A stretch of DNA of 32,148 nt from Chlamydiae bacterium SM23_39 (GTDB lineage Bacteria; Chlamydiota; Chlamydiia; Chlamydiales; SM23-39). Numbering within the stretch: position 1 is the stretch's first letter; each line of letters begins with the position of its first letter. The stretch spans positions 1-32,148 of the forward strand of contig LJUH01000009.1 of NCBI GenBank assembly GCA_001303765.1. The letters are read 5' to 3'. The notes under the pieces are model-generated. The model was not told where the DNA came from and did no database searches. It saw only the letters and a list, made by a program, of their open reading frames with translations. A program made the position numbers and the translations under genes. This document shows positions 15,266-21,962 of this stretch, piece by piece.

Positions 15266-16348
15266 ATGACTTATTTAAAAAAAATAGAAAACATTCAAAA
15301 TTTTTTAAAAAGAGAAAATATAGATTTTCTAATTTTAGAAGATAAAATTTCCCTTTTTTATCTTACAAAAATGGATATAGAAGGTAAGTTGATTATTGGG
15401 AAAAATAAAACACGTCTCTTTGTAGATAAGAGATATGTAGAACAAGCAGAAAAAAAAAATATCTTTGAAGTATTTTTATTGGAAGATGACTTGATATCAG
15501 ACTTTTTTTTAGTACATTCTGATAGCGGAGCTATTGCATTCAATAGTAAAAATTGCTCTTATTTTTCTTATAAAAATTTAAATATTTTTATAGAAAAATT
15601 AAAAAAACAAGCTAGTAAAGAGATAGATTTTAAACTAATAGATATTTATGATCCTTTAAAAGAAGAAAGAGCAATAAAATCTCAAGATGAAATCTATAGT
15701 ATGAAAAAAGCAGCTTCTATAGCATGGAGAGGGTTTGAACATATATGCTCTCTTTTAAAAGAAGGTATATCAGAAAAATCTTTAGCTTTAGAATTTGAAC
15801 TCTTTTGTTTACAAAATGGCGGAGAAGGATTAGCTTTTAATCCTATCATAGCTTTTGGGGAAAATAGTTCTATATGCCACCATACTCCCGATCAAACCCT
15901 TTTAAAAAAAGATGATATCGTACTTATCGATGTAGGTGTTAAAGCCGACAACTATTGTTCTGATATGACAAGGGTTTTATTTTTTGGAACTCCCAATCCT
16001 ATTTTAGAAAAATTTTATGAAATAATAAGAAAAGTTCATAGAAATATTTTAGATCTATGTAAACCTGGAGTTACAATAAAAAAATTAGATGAAACAGCTA
16101 GAGAATTAATCGAAAAAGAAAAAGTGGAAGGAGAGATCTTACATGCTTTAGGACATGGGGTAGGATTAGAGGTACATGAATATCCTATTATAAAATATGA
16201 TGGGCAAGATAAAGATGTGATATTAAGGCCTAATATGGTTATAACAATAGAACCAGCTATTTATAAAAAAGGCATTGGAGGAGTAAGATATGAAGATACT
16301 ATTTTAATCACAAAAGAAGGTTTTGAAAATTTCTATACAATACATTAA
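15266..16348 (+). CDS. pepP: Xaa-Pro aminopeptidase (M24 metallopeptidase)
   Basis: The enzyme removes N-terminal residues preceding proline. The 360-residue product has a creatinase-like N-terminal domain (1-125), then a pita-bread M24 domain. Its two-metal site is visible: LIDVGVKADNYCSDMTR (two Asp ligands), LGHGVGLEVHEYP (His), ITIEPAIY (Glu) and GGVRYEDTILIT (Glu); HHTPD contains the substrate-side His. Length is normal for short PepP/PepQ enzymes. It sits 3 bases after mutL and 3 bases before a histidine kinase gene, so the three are probably one transcript. Context gives no specific role beyond general peptide turnover. Confidence 0.92.
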   Translation: MTYLKKIENIQNFLKRENIDFLILEDKISLFYLTKMDIEGKLIIGKNKTRLFVDKRYVEQAEKKNIFEVFLLEDDLISDFFLVHSDSGAIAFNSKNCSYFSYKNLNIFIEKLKKQASKEIDFKLIDIYDPLKEERAIKSQDEIYSMKKAASIAWRGFEHICSLLKEGISEKSLALEFELFCLQNGGEGLAFNPIIAFGENSSICHHTPDQTLLKKDDIVLIDVGVKADNYCSDMTRVLFFGTPNPILEKFYEIIRKVHRNILDLCKPGVTIKKLDETARELIEKEKVEGEILHALGHGVGLEVHEYPIIKYDGQDKDVILRPNMVITIEPAIYKKGIGGVRYEDTILITKEGFENFYTIH

Positions 16349-16351
16349 AAT

Positions 16352-17473
16352 ATGAAAAAAAATATTTTTTTTCTTTTTTTTATATTTCTATTATTTAATC
16401 TCTTTATAAAAGATATTTATTTTTTAATATTCTCCTCAATATTTTCCTCATTTAATATCTTACTATTAATAAAAAATATAGATAAAAAAAAAGAAAAAAT
16501 TCTTAATTCTTTGATGGAGGGAATTTTAATTTTAGATAGCAATAAAAAAATAAAATATTTTAATGCTGAAACTATAAAAATATTTGGAAAATTAAAAAAA
16601 GGATTTTTTTTAAAAGATATTAAACAAAAACCTTCTCAAATAGAAGATCTCATATTTCTCTGTCAAAAAAAACATTCTCCAATAAAAATAGAACTCTCTT
16701 TTCAAGAAAAATTTTTAGATATTATAGCCATTCCTAAAAAGAAAGAAACAATTTTAATATTTAAAGATAAAACTTTAGATCATCAAGGTAAAGATTTTAT
16801 AGCTAATGCATCTCATGAACTTAGAACTCCTATTACCATTATTAGAGGATTTGCTGAAACTTTAAATGATTTTCCTAAATTATCTAAAAACAAAACAAAA
16901 GAGATAATTAAAAAAATAATAAAAACATCTTTAGAATTAGAAGATCTAATCAAAAATCTTTTAATGCTAGCTAAATTAGATAATTTAGATCCTTACAATT
17001 TAGAAAAAAATGATATTTTTGATATTATTGAAAATATCAAAAAAACCTTTTTAAATATCTATCCAAATGCTCAAATAAATATAAATATCTCTAAAAATTC
17101 TCTTTTCATTTTTTCAGAAAAAAAGCTTTTAGAATTAGCAATAAAAAATATTTTAGAGAATTCAATAAAATATTGTTCTTCTTCTCCCAATATATTTATT
17201 AAAGGAGAAAAAATAGCAAACAAAATTCTGCTCTCTATAAAAGATAATGGAATTGGAATAGATAAAAAAAATTTACCCTTCATATTTAATAAATTTTTTA
17301 CTCTAAATAAAACTAATTCAAAAAAACATGAAGGAACTGGTCTTGGCCTCTCTATAGTTAAAAATGTTATAGAAAAACACAAAGGAATTATAAAAGTTTA
17401 TTCTGAAATAGATAAAGGAACTACTTTTGAAATACTACTTCCCGCCTTTAAAAATGAAGCTCCTTCCTTATAG
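16352..17473 (+). CDS. Sensor histidine kinase (PhoR-like), orphan in this window
   Basis: The 373-residue membrane kinase has two hydrophobic segments at residues 3-19 and 22-41 with almost no loop between, so it has little or no extracytoplasmic sensor. A PAS-like domain follows (about 45-140: MEGILILDSNKKIKYFN). The HisKA box FIANASHELRTPITII holds the phospho-acceptor His155. The HATPase domain has N-box ELAIKNILENSIKY (261-274), G1 DNGIGID (298-304) and G2 GTGLGLS (328-334). The build matches PhoR/WalK-type kinases sensing from the cytoplasm or membrane. No response regulator gene is in the window. It is translationally adjacent to pepP (3-base gap), and its last 26 bases overlap the 3' end of the convergent gene at 17448. 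Confidence 0.9.
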   Translation: MKKNIFFLFFIFLLFNLFIKDIYFLIFSSIFSSFNILLLIKNIDKKKEKILNSLMEGILILDSNKKIKYFNAETIKIFGKLKKGFFLKDIKQKPSQIEDLIFLCQKKHSPIKIELSFQEKFLDIIAIPKKKETILIFKDKTLDHQGKDFIANASHELRTPITIIRGFAETLNDFPKLSKNKTKEIIKKIIKTSLELEDLIKNLLMLAKLDNLDPYNLEKNDIFDIIENIKKTFLNIYPNAQININISKNSLFIFSEKKLLELAIKNILENSIKYCSSSPNIFIKGEKIANKILLSIKDNGIGIDKKNLPFIFNKFFTLNKTNSKKHEGTGLGLSIVKNVIEKHKGIIKVYSEIDKGTTFEILLPAFKNEAPSL

Positions 17474-18281
17474 ATATCTTAGAAATCTCATCTGTACAAA
17501 TAACAACGGAAGCTTCTTTTTCATGCCTCTTATGCGATAAATCTATCAAATCCTCCATATTTAATGGAATTCTTATTTTTTCTTTCATATCTCCATTTCT
17601 AATGGATAATATTTTTATTGCGGTTTCTCTATCAAACATAGCAAAAATAAGTTCTTCTTTAGCTTTTGTAATACATATTTTATCTTTTTTTTCAGATATT
17701 TTTATAAAATCTAAAATAGAAGGATATCCAACATTTTTTTTAAAATCATAAAACTTTGTTCCTTTTAACATTTTATACCAAACACTTTGTAATTGTTGAT
17801 TTTGAAAATCAATCTTTTCTAAATAAAAATCTTTTTTATCTTTAGCCATCAGAATAATTTTATCTAAAAGAGAATCTTCAATTTCTCTATTTAATATCTT
17901 ACCATAAAGAAGTTTCATTAATCTTTTAGTTATCTCATATATCTTCTTCTCTTTTATCTTTCCATTTTTTAGAAGAGGATAAATATTTATCTGTCCACAA
18001 CTAAATATCTTATTATCCTTTTCCTCTTTTTTTTTCTTATTAGTTTTACTTTTTTTTTCTTTATTTTTTTTATTTTTTTCATCAATTGTCTTTTTCTTCT
18101 TTATTGACTTAGAACTTTTATATAAAAAAGATTCATAGCTATTTTGAGAAATTCTATAAGCATTTAAATACCCTTCAATACTTTTTTTCATAATAACGCT
18201 ATCTCTATGATCTTTAAACATAAAATGAGATATCATAGCAAAAATTATTAAAATAGCAGATATAAAAGATAAAATATTCAT
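17448..18281 (-). CDS. Lysine-rich single-pass membrane protein, probably CT566-like
   Basis: The 277-residue protein has one N-terminal membrane helix (MNILSFISAILIIFAMISHF) and a very lysine-rich stretch around residues 62-92. A globular part follows (from CGQINIYPLLKNG) with LMKLLYGKILNREIEDSL, and a C-terminal helix-rich tail ending EISKISIRKELHF. I do not recognise a general Pfam-type domain. Its start overlaps the stop of the pseudopilin-like gene upstream (ATGA), and position and size resemble the CT566-CT568 group next to gsp genes in Chlamydia; that identification is from gene-order memory. A role in a type II secretion-like apparatus is inferred from this neighbourhood only. The 3' end overlaps the histidine kinase gene by 26 bases in the opposite direction. 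Confidence 0.7.
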   Translation of the reverse strand: MNILSFISAILIIFAMISHFMFKDHRDSVIMKKSIEGYLNAYRISQNSYESFLYKSSKSIKKKKTIDEKNKKNKEKKSKTNKKKKEEKDNKIFSCGQINIYPLLKNGKIKEKKIYEITKRLMKLLYGKILNREIEDSLLDKIILMAKDKKDFYLEKIDFQNQQLQSVWYKMLKGTKFYDFKKNVGYPSILDFIKISEKKDKICITKAKEELIFAMFDRETAIKILSIRNGDMKEKIRIPLNMEDLIDLSHKRHEKEASVVICTDEISKISIRKELHF

Positions 18282-18823
18282 AACTCTTCAAAATAGATTA
18301 TTGGGGCAGAAAAAACAAAAAAAGTAAAGCTAAAATTTTTATTTTTATTTTTTATTTTTATTTTTAAAGCTATTTTATTTTTTTTTGATGGAACAATCAA
18401 AGATTTTTTTTTGATAATAATAAATCTTATCTTTTCTATATCTCTTGCTAATATCTCCTCTCTTTTTAACTTCATATCTTTTTCATCAGGAAAAGAATAA
18501 AGTATTAAATTTTTATTTTCATCTAAAAATAAAATAGAAAAAATTGTTTTAGAAAATTTCGGATTTAAATCTATTTTATTATCATAATAAAAATAAAGTT
18601 TATCATCTTTAACCTTGACAGATTTACCAACAACTAAATTAGAAAATAAACCATTTAGTCTTACCCACAAATTATGTTTAAAAAGCACATTTTCTTTAGC
18701 TTTTTTCATTTTTTTTTCCATATTAATTATCTGTGTAAAAAACCTAAAAACAACAGTTAAAATGATAGATAAGATAAAGAGCGAGATCATCACCTCTAAC
18801 AAGGTAAAAAAATATTTTTTCAT
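18278..18823 (-). CDS. Type II secretion minor pseudopilin-like protein (CT567-like)
   Basis: The 181-residue protein starts MKKYFFTLLEVMISLFILS, a type IV prepilin leader: a short basic head, then FTLLE with Glu at +5, then a hydrophobic helix of about 20 residues. The residue before the cleavage site is Phe rather than the usual Gly, which could hinder prepilin peptidase. The rest is lysine-rich with a beta-sheet-like pattern, as in GspJ/GspI-type minor pseudopilins. It overlaps the next gene by 4 bases (ATGA) and follows the 153-residue pseudopilin-like gene after 39 bases, so these are one operon. The order of two pseudopilins and a membrane protein resembles CT568-CT567-CT566. Confidence 0.75.
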   Translation of the reverse strand: MKKYFFTLLEVMISLFILSIILTVVFRFFTQIINMEKKMKKAKENVLFKHNLWVRLNGLFSNLVVGKSVKVKDDKLYFYYDNKIDLNPKFSKTIFSILFLDENKNLILYSFPDEKDMKLKREEILARDIEKIRFIIIKKKSLIVPSKKNKIALKIKIKNKNKNFSFTFFVFSAPIIYFEEL

Positions 18824-18862
18824 TTCTATTATTTTAAAAAAAAAAGATAAAAAAAAGAAAGT

Positions 18863-19324
18863 TCAAATAGACTTTTTCTTAATCTTAGGTATTTTTTTTA
18901 TAAAAAGAAAATATATAAAATATTTTCTCCCTCTTTTTTTAAAAGGTTCTTTTAGAGAAATTTGAAGATGAAGTTTTACATATTTTTCATTTATACCTGA
19001 TTTAGCTCTACCCCAAATAAGATAGTATATTGGTATCTTTTTATCTATTAAACCGTCGATTACTATTCTTTCATCTTTTAACCTTAAATATTTTGCTTCT
19101 TCTTTTTTTTTAGGAAGGTCTTTTATTGAAATCTTATTTTTAATTAATTTTTTTTTAATTTTACAAAAAACTTCATATTCTAAAATTTTAAGTTCCAACT
19201 CTTCTAATTCCTTTATCTCTCTTTTATAAAAATAAAGAGGATTACTTATAATAAGTGCTGTGCATATAGAGATAAGGAAAAGAGCTATTAATATTTCTAA
19301 TAAAACAAAAGAACGTTTTTTCAT
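18863..19324 (-). CDS. Type II secretion minor pseudopilin-like protein (CT568-like)
   Basis: The 153-residue protein begins MKKRSFVLLEILIALFLIS: a basic leader of five residues, then FVLLE with the conserved Glu at +5 and a hydrophobic helix, the type III/IV prepilin signature. Position -1 is Ser, not Gly. A helical stretch rich in Glu/Lys follows (KREIKELEELELKILEYE), then a small beta-rich domain. It lies 18 bases after the pgsA stop and 39 bases before the second pseudopilin-like gene. Together they probably form tip or minor subunits of a type II secretion pseudopilus; gspD, E, F and G are not in the window, so the rest of the machine must be elsewhere or missing. Confidence 0.75.
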   Translation of the reverse strand: MKKRSFVLLEILIALFLISICTALIISNPLYFYKREIKELEELELKILEYEVFCKIKKKLIKNKISIKDLPKKKEEAKYLRLKDERIVIDGLIDKKIPIYYLIWGRAKSGINEKYVKLHLQISLKEPFKKRGRKYFIYFLFIKKIPKIKKKSI

Positions 19325-19342
19325 TTAAAATTTCTTTCTATT

Positions 19343-19858
19343 TTAAATTTTTATTTTACTATGTTTTTGAGGTTTTTTATAAATCAATTCTATAAAAGCT
19401 AATATTCCCAATATAACAAACAAAATATATATATACCAAGACAGATTAAATTTTGCTGTAACAAAAATTATTACAACAAACTGCATAGCTGTTGTTACTT
19501 TTCCCCACCTTATAGATCTAAACTCAAAAAAATCCCATTTTCTTAAAATCAAAGCATAGAAACCATATATTATCAATGCAAAATCTCTAGAAAGCAAGGT
19601 GCATACCTGCCAAAGTTTAATATCATTCTCAAAAAACAAAATAAAAAGAACAAAATAAACAAAGAATTTATCCATGGCTGGATCAAATATTGCTCCAAAT
19701 TTAGAGATAGATTTATTTTTTCTTGCAAAATAGCCATCTACGCTATCGCTTATCATAGCCAAAATAGTAGCTATTAATCTAACAACTATATTTTTTTGAA
19801 GAAAAACTAATGCTAAAGGAACTCGAATAAAAGATAAAAAATTTGATAAAGTAAACAT
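19343..19858 (-). CDS. pgsA: CDP-diacylglycerol-glycerol-3-phosphate 3-phosphatidyltransferase
   Basis: PgsA makes phosphatidylglycerophosphate, the first committed step to phosphatidylglycerol. The 171-residue membrane protein has the CDP-alcohol phosphotransferase motif D-x2-D-G-x2-A-R-x8-G-x3-D-x3-D complete: DSVDGYFAR, then FGAIFDPAMDK. The N-terminal segment FTLSNFLSFIRVPLALVF is the usual first helix of PgsA (NxLTxxR), and four to five further hydrophobic helices follow. Length is normal for PgsA (about 170-200). It is the first gene of a minus-strand run with the pseudopilin-like genes, which may be an accident of gene packing. Upstream lies the decayed region starting at 19859. Confidence 0.9.
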   Translation of the reverse strand: MFTLSNFLSFIRVPLALVFLQKNIVVRLIATILAMISDSVDGYFARKNKSISKFGAIFDPAMDKFFVYFVLFILFFENDIKLWQVCTLLSRDFALIIYGFYALILRKWDFFEFRSIRWGKVTTAMQFVVIIFVTAKFNLSWYIYILFVILGILAFIELIYKKPQKHSKIKI

Positions 19859-19966
19859 TTTTTTAAAAATTAATTTTGATTGTTATTTTACTAAAACCAA
19901 TTTATTAAGCAACCCCTAAATTTTTAATTTATTACTATCATAAAAAAATTTCCAAACAATTTTAAA

Positions 19967-20273
19967 ATGCAAAATTTAAAATATTTAACTATAATTAATG
20001 ATCATCTCATTAATTTTCTAGATAAAAATGAAATAAACAAAAGATTTCCAGGTTTTATTCTTGCAATGATACGAACAAATAATAATAAGAATGCATATTA
20101 TAATCAAAAAAATAATAGAGAATACCATAACAAACTATATAAAGCAAAAAATTTTGATGAATGTAAATCCAAATGATATAATAGAACTTTCAGAAAAAAC
20201 ACTTCTAACTACAATAAAAGATTTTTTCTCAACACTAATAAAATAGATACAATCTTTATTCATAAGAACATAA
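19967..20273 (+). pseudogene. Frameshifted and nonsense-mutated remnant related to the coiled-coil gene at 21406
   Basis: A 69-codon reading (19967-20176) stops, and an overlapping frame from 20157 continues to 20273 with an internal TAG at 20244. The second frame ends TTIKDFFSTLIK-stop-IQSLFIRT-stop, which matches the C-terminus TTIKDFFSTLIKWIKSWF of the intact gene at 21406-21930; the TAG replaces the TGG of the tryptophan. The simplest reading is one broken gene with a frameshift near 20157-20176 and a nonsense mutation. The 69-codon part has no relative I recognise. Nearby stretches 19859-19966 and 20301-20479 hold only A/T-rich sequence with short broken frames. Confidence 0.6.
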
Positions 20274-20300
20274 TTACAAGAGTCTATTATTTAATTTACA
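20211..20300 (+). repeat. 90-bp duplicated segment, copy 1 (in the remnant)
   Basis: Aligns without gaps to 21868-21957, with 81 of 90 bases identical by eye. It covers the last 21 codons of the coiled-coil gene at 21406 plus about 27 bases of its 3' flank, so the duplication included non-coding sequence after the stop. Confidence 0.85.
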
Positions 20301-20479
20301 CCCTTTTTTGCAACTATTCGGCATAGAGTACAACAAATTAAAAAAAAGGCTCTAAAAAAACTGTTCTTGTTTATGATGTATAAAAATTAGACATTTCAGC
20401 TCAAAAACATTGAAGAAGGTTATAAATATTTGATAAAAATATCAAAAGAAAAATGGAGAAACTATTTTTTAAAAAAAAA

Positions 20480-20620
20480 TTATGGATGCTCTAAAATGTT
20501 TGACCACAACATTTTACAATGTTTTAAATTTATTTTTTTGCACTTTACAGCTTTTATTACTGCATTTCTATCGACTTCTTTTTCATTACTCCCCTCCAAA
20601 ATCAATATTTTAGGGATCAT
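20480..20620 (-). pseudogene. Short minus-strand reading frame, possible gene fragment
   Basis: ATG at 20620-20618, 46 codons to a TAA. The product begins MIPKILILEGSNEKEVDRNA and ends WSNILEHP, with a balanced composition (Glu, Asp, Val, Ala) that looks more like real protein than the phenylalanine-rich plus-strand reading over the same bases. I do not recognise it, no ribosome site precedes it, and it ends abruptly, so a leftover fragment of a longer gene is more likely than a functional small protein. Part of it (20493-20515) also forms an 8-bp hairpin. Confidence 0.3.
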
Positions 20621-20653
20621 TTCTACTTAGCCCTGACAAGCATAATTTTTTTC

Positions 20654-20682
20654 TTGTTTTTTTAAAAATAAAAATATATTAT
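20654..20682 (+). promoter_or_regulatory. Putative promoter of the interrupted coiled-coil gene
   Basis: TTGTTT (20654-20659), 17-nt spacer, TATTAT (20677-20682), followed by a strong AAAGGAG ribosome site (20702-20708) 7 nt before the ATG at 20716. The intact signals suggest the broken gene is still transcribed and translated at least to its first stop. Confidence 0.5.
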
Positions 20683-20715
20683 AGAAAAAATTTTCAAAAA
20701 CAAAGGAGATATTTT

Positions 20716-21390
20716 ATGAGTTTCTCAATAAATAATTCTGCATTGACAGAAACCTTGCAAAATATGCAACAACAAATGTTAAAAATGGATGACAAGATTT
20801 CTACTTTAAAGAATGAAAATGCTGAAATAAAAAAAGATTTTAATACCTCAAAAGATGTAATAGGACAATTATCAGCTCAGTTACAACAAACAAACAAACA
20901 AATACTCAATCATAAAAAAGAGTTACAACTTTATAAAAACAAAGTTATTAACTTATAACATAAAAATACTCGTCTACACGTGAATCTTTTAGATTTAAAC
21001 AGATTAAATACAGAATTAAAGAAAAAAAATAATGATCTTGAAAAAAATATTCGAGATTTAGAAGGAAGAATAACCCAACAAGATGAGAATGAAAACAAAT
21101 CTATCCTCTTAGAAGGAATAGTGGCTGAATTAACAAGAGAAAATTAAAAAATATCAGGTAATTTAAAACATCCGCATGATTTTGTTGTTAGATTTTTTAA
21201 AGATATTCCAAAATTTTTAAAATCTTTTAAAAGTATTTTTAATTGTGCTGCTAATCCTTCTCAATTTATAGAAGATAATGTTTCTGAAGCAAGAACTAAT
21301 TTTGAAAAAATAATAAATGATGTAAAAGATACAACGAATGGGGCTAAAATACTTGCAAAATTTGCAAGAGAAATAGGTAATAAACAATAA
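20716..21390 (+). pseudogene. Coiled-coil protein gene interrupted by two in-frame TAA codons
   Basis: From the ATG with a strong ribosome site, one frame runs 224 codons to the TAA at 21388, broken only by TAA at 20956 and 21145. The three parts are 80, 62 and 80 codons. Part one is a Gln/Lys/Asn-rich coiled coil (LTETLQNMQQQMLKMDDKIS). Part two continues the coil (LNRLNTELKKKNNDLEKNI). Part three is amphipathic (FVVRFFKDIPKFLKSFKSIF) and has no ATG, GTG or TTG codon, so it cannot start on its own. Both stops are one substitution from sense codons such as CAA. A young pseudogene is most likely; the first 80 residues may still be made. I recognise no family; helical, acidic-basic coils beside amphipathic ends recall secreted or membrane-associated proteins. 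Confidence 0.65.
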
Positions 21391-21405
21391 GGAAGGCTAT
21401 TTACT

Positions 21406-21930
21406 ATGATCACTCCTACACTAGCAGAAAATATTACACTAGAGACAGTAGAAGCCACAGTTGCTAAATTAGAGACAAAGATCTTATTGCAAAAGATTGA
21501 CATATCAAAAATAACTTCCTACTTTAATGAAAGAAGAGACGAATTAAACGGAATAACAACAATGCTTCGTGATCTTGATGGCACCATATCAATTCAAAAA
21601 AATGAAACTATTAAACAAACAAAAGAGATAAAAAAATTTGACGAAAAGATAAAAAAATTTGACGAAAGGATAAAAAAATTAAAAGAAAATATAAAACAAC
21701 AAAAAAAAGAGGTAGAAAATACTTTAAAAAATGCAAAAAAGGTAGTAAAACCGCAAAAAAAAAATTCAAAAAAAATTTTAAAAAATCAAAAGCCCGTTGA
21801 AGAATCAAAAAATACTTCAACCCCAGAAAAATTTTCACAAAAAAATAAAAAACCAGCATTTTTTACCACAATAAAAGATTTTTTCTCAACACTAATAAAA
21901 TGGATAAAATCTTGGTTCATAAGATCATAA
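21406..21930 (+). CDS. Basic coiled-coil protein with amphipathic C-terminal helix, unknown function
   Basis: Not recognised. The 174-residue product has a helical N-terminal half (VEATVAKLETKILLQK). A heptad repeat follows at residues 75-95 (IKKFDEK, IKKFDER, IKKLKEN). Next are a lysine/asparagine-rich linker (about 105-150) and a C-terminal amphipathic, tryptophan-containing helix FFTTIKDFFSTLIKWIKSWF. This tail could bind membranes. The gene lies 15 bases after the interrupted coiled-coil gene, with a ribosome site AAGGAAGG about 9 nt from the ATG, so the two form a unit. Its tail is duplicated in the remnant at 20211-20300. There is no signal peptide. A type III effector or inclusion-associated protein is possible in a chlamydia but is not shown by the sequence. 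Confidence 0.7.
   Translation: MITPTLAENITLETVEATVAKLETKILLQKIDISKITSYFNERRDELNGITTMLRDLDGTISIQKNETIKQTKEIKKFDEKIKKFDERIKKLKENIKQQKKEVENTLKNAKKVVKPQKKNSKKILKNQKPVEESKNTSTPEKFSQKNKKPAFFTTIKDFFSTLIKWIKSWFIRS
21628..21690 (+). repeat. Three tandem 21-bp units encoding heptads
   Basis: Units at 21628-21648, 21649-21669 and 21670-21690. The first two differ by one base (AAG/AGG at the end); the third keeps the first eight or so bases and then diverges. Each encodes one coiled-coil heptad starting IKK, so repeat expansion would lengthen the coil without breaking its phase. Confidence 0.85.
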
Positions 21931-21957
21931 TGAAAAGAGCCTATTATTTAATTCACA
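21868..21957 (+). repeat. 90-bp duplicated segment, copy 2 (intact gene)
   Basis: Counterpart of 20211-20300 with 9 mismatches in 90 bases. It ends 6 bases before the stop of the convergent ATP/ADP translocase gene, so the duplication boundary falls in the short spacer between the two genes. Confidence 0.85.
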
Positions 21958-21962
21958 ATCTT

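Noticed and set aside
18615-18965. Plus-strand reading opposite the pseudopilin-like genes
   Set aside because: It is a Phe/Lys-rich antisense shadow of two genes with clear prepilin leaders.
20430-20630. Plus-strand 66-codon reading in the decayed region
   Set aside because: The second half is phenylalanine/serine-rich noise of the sort seen opposite A/T-rich coding sequence, there is no ribosome site, and the frame upstream is broken.
20716-21390. TAA reassigned to a sense codon
   Set aside because: TAA ends many clearly bounded genes here (eno, trkA, trkH, argS, dnaB), so it is a normal stop.
19859-21405. Insertion sequence as cause of the decayed patch
   Set aside because: No transposase reading, terminal inverted repeats or target duplication could be found; only the 90-bp direct duplication.
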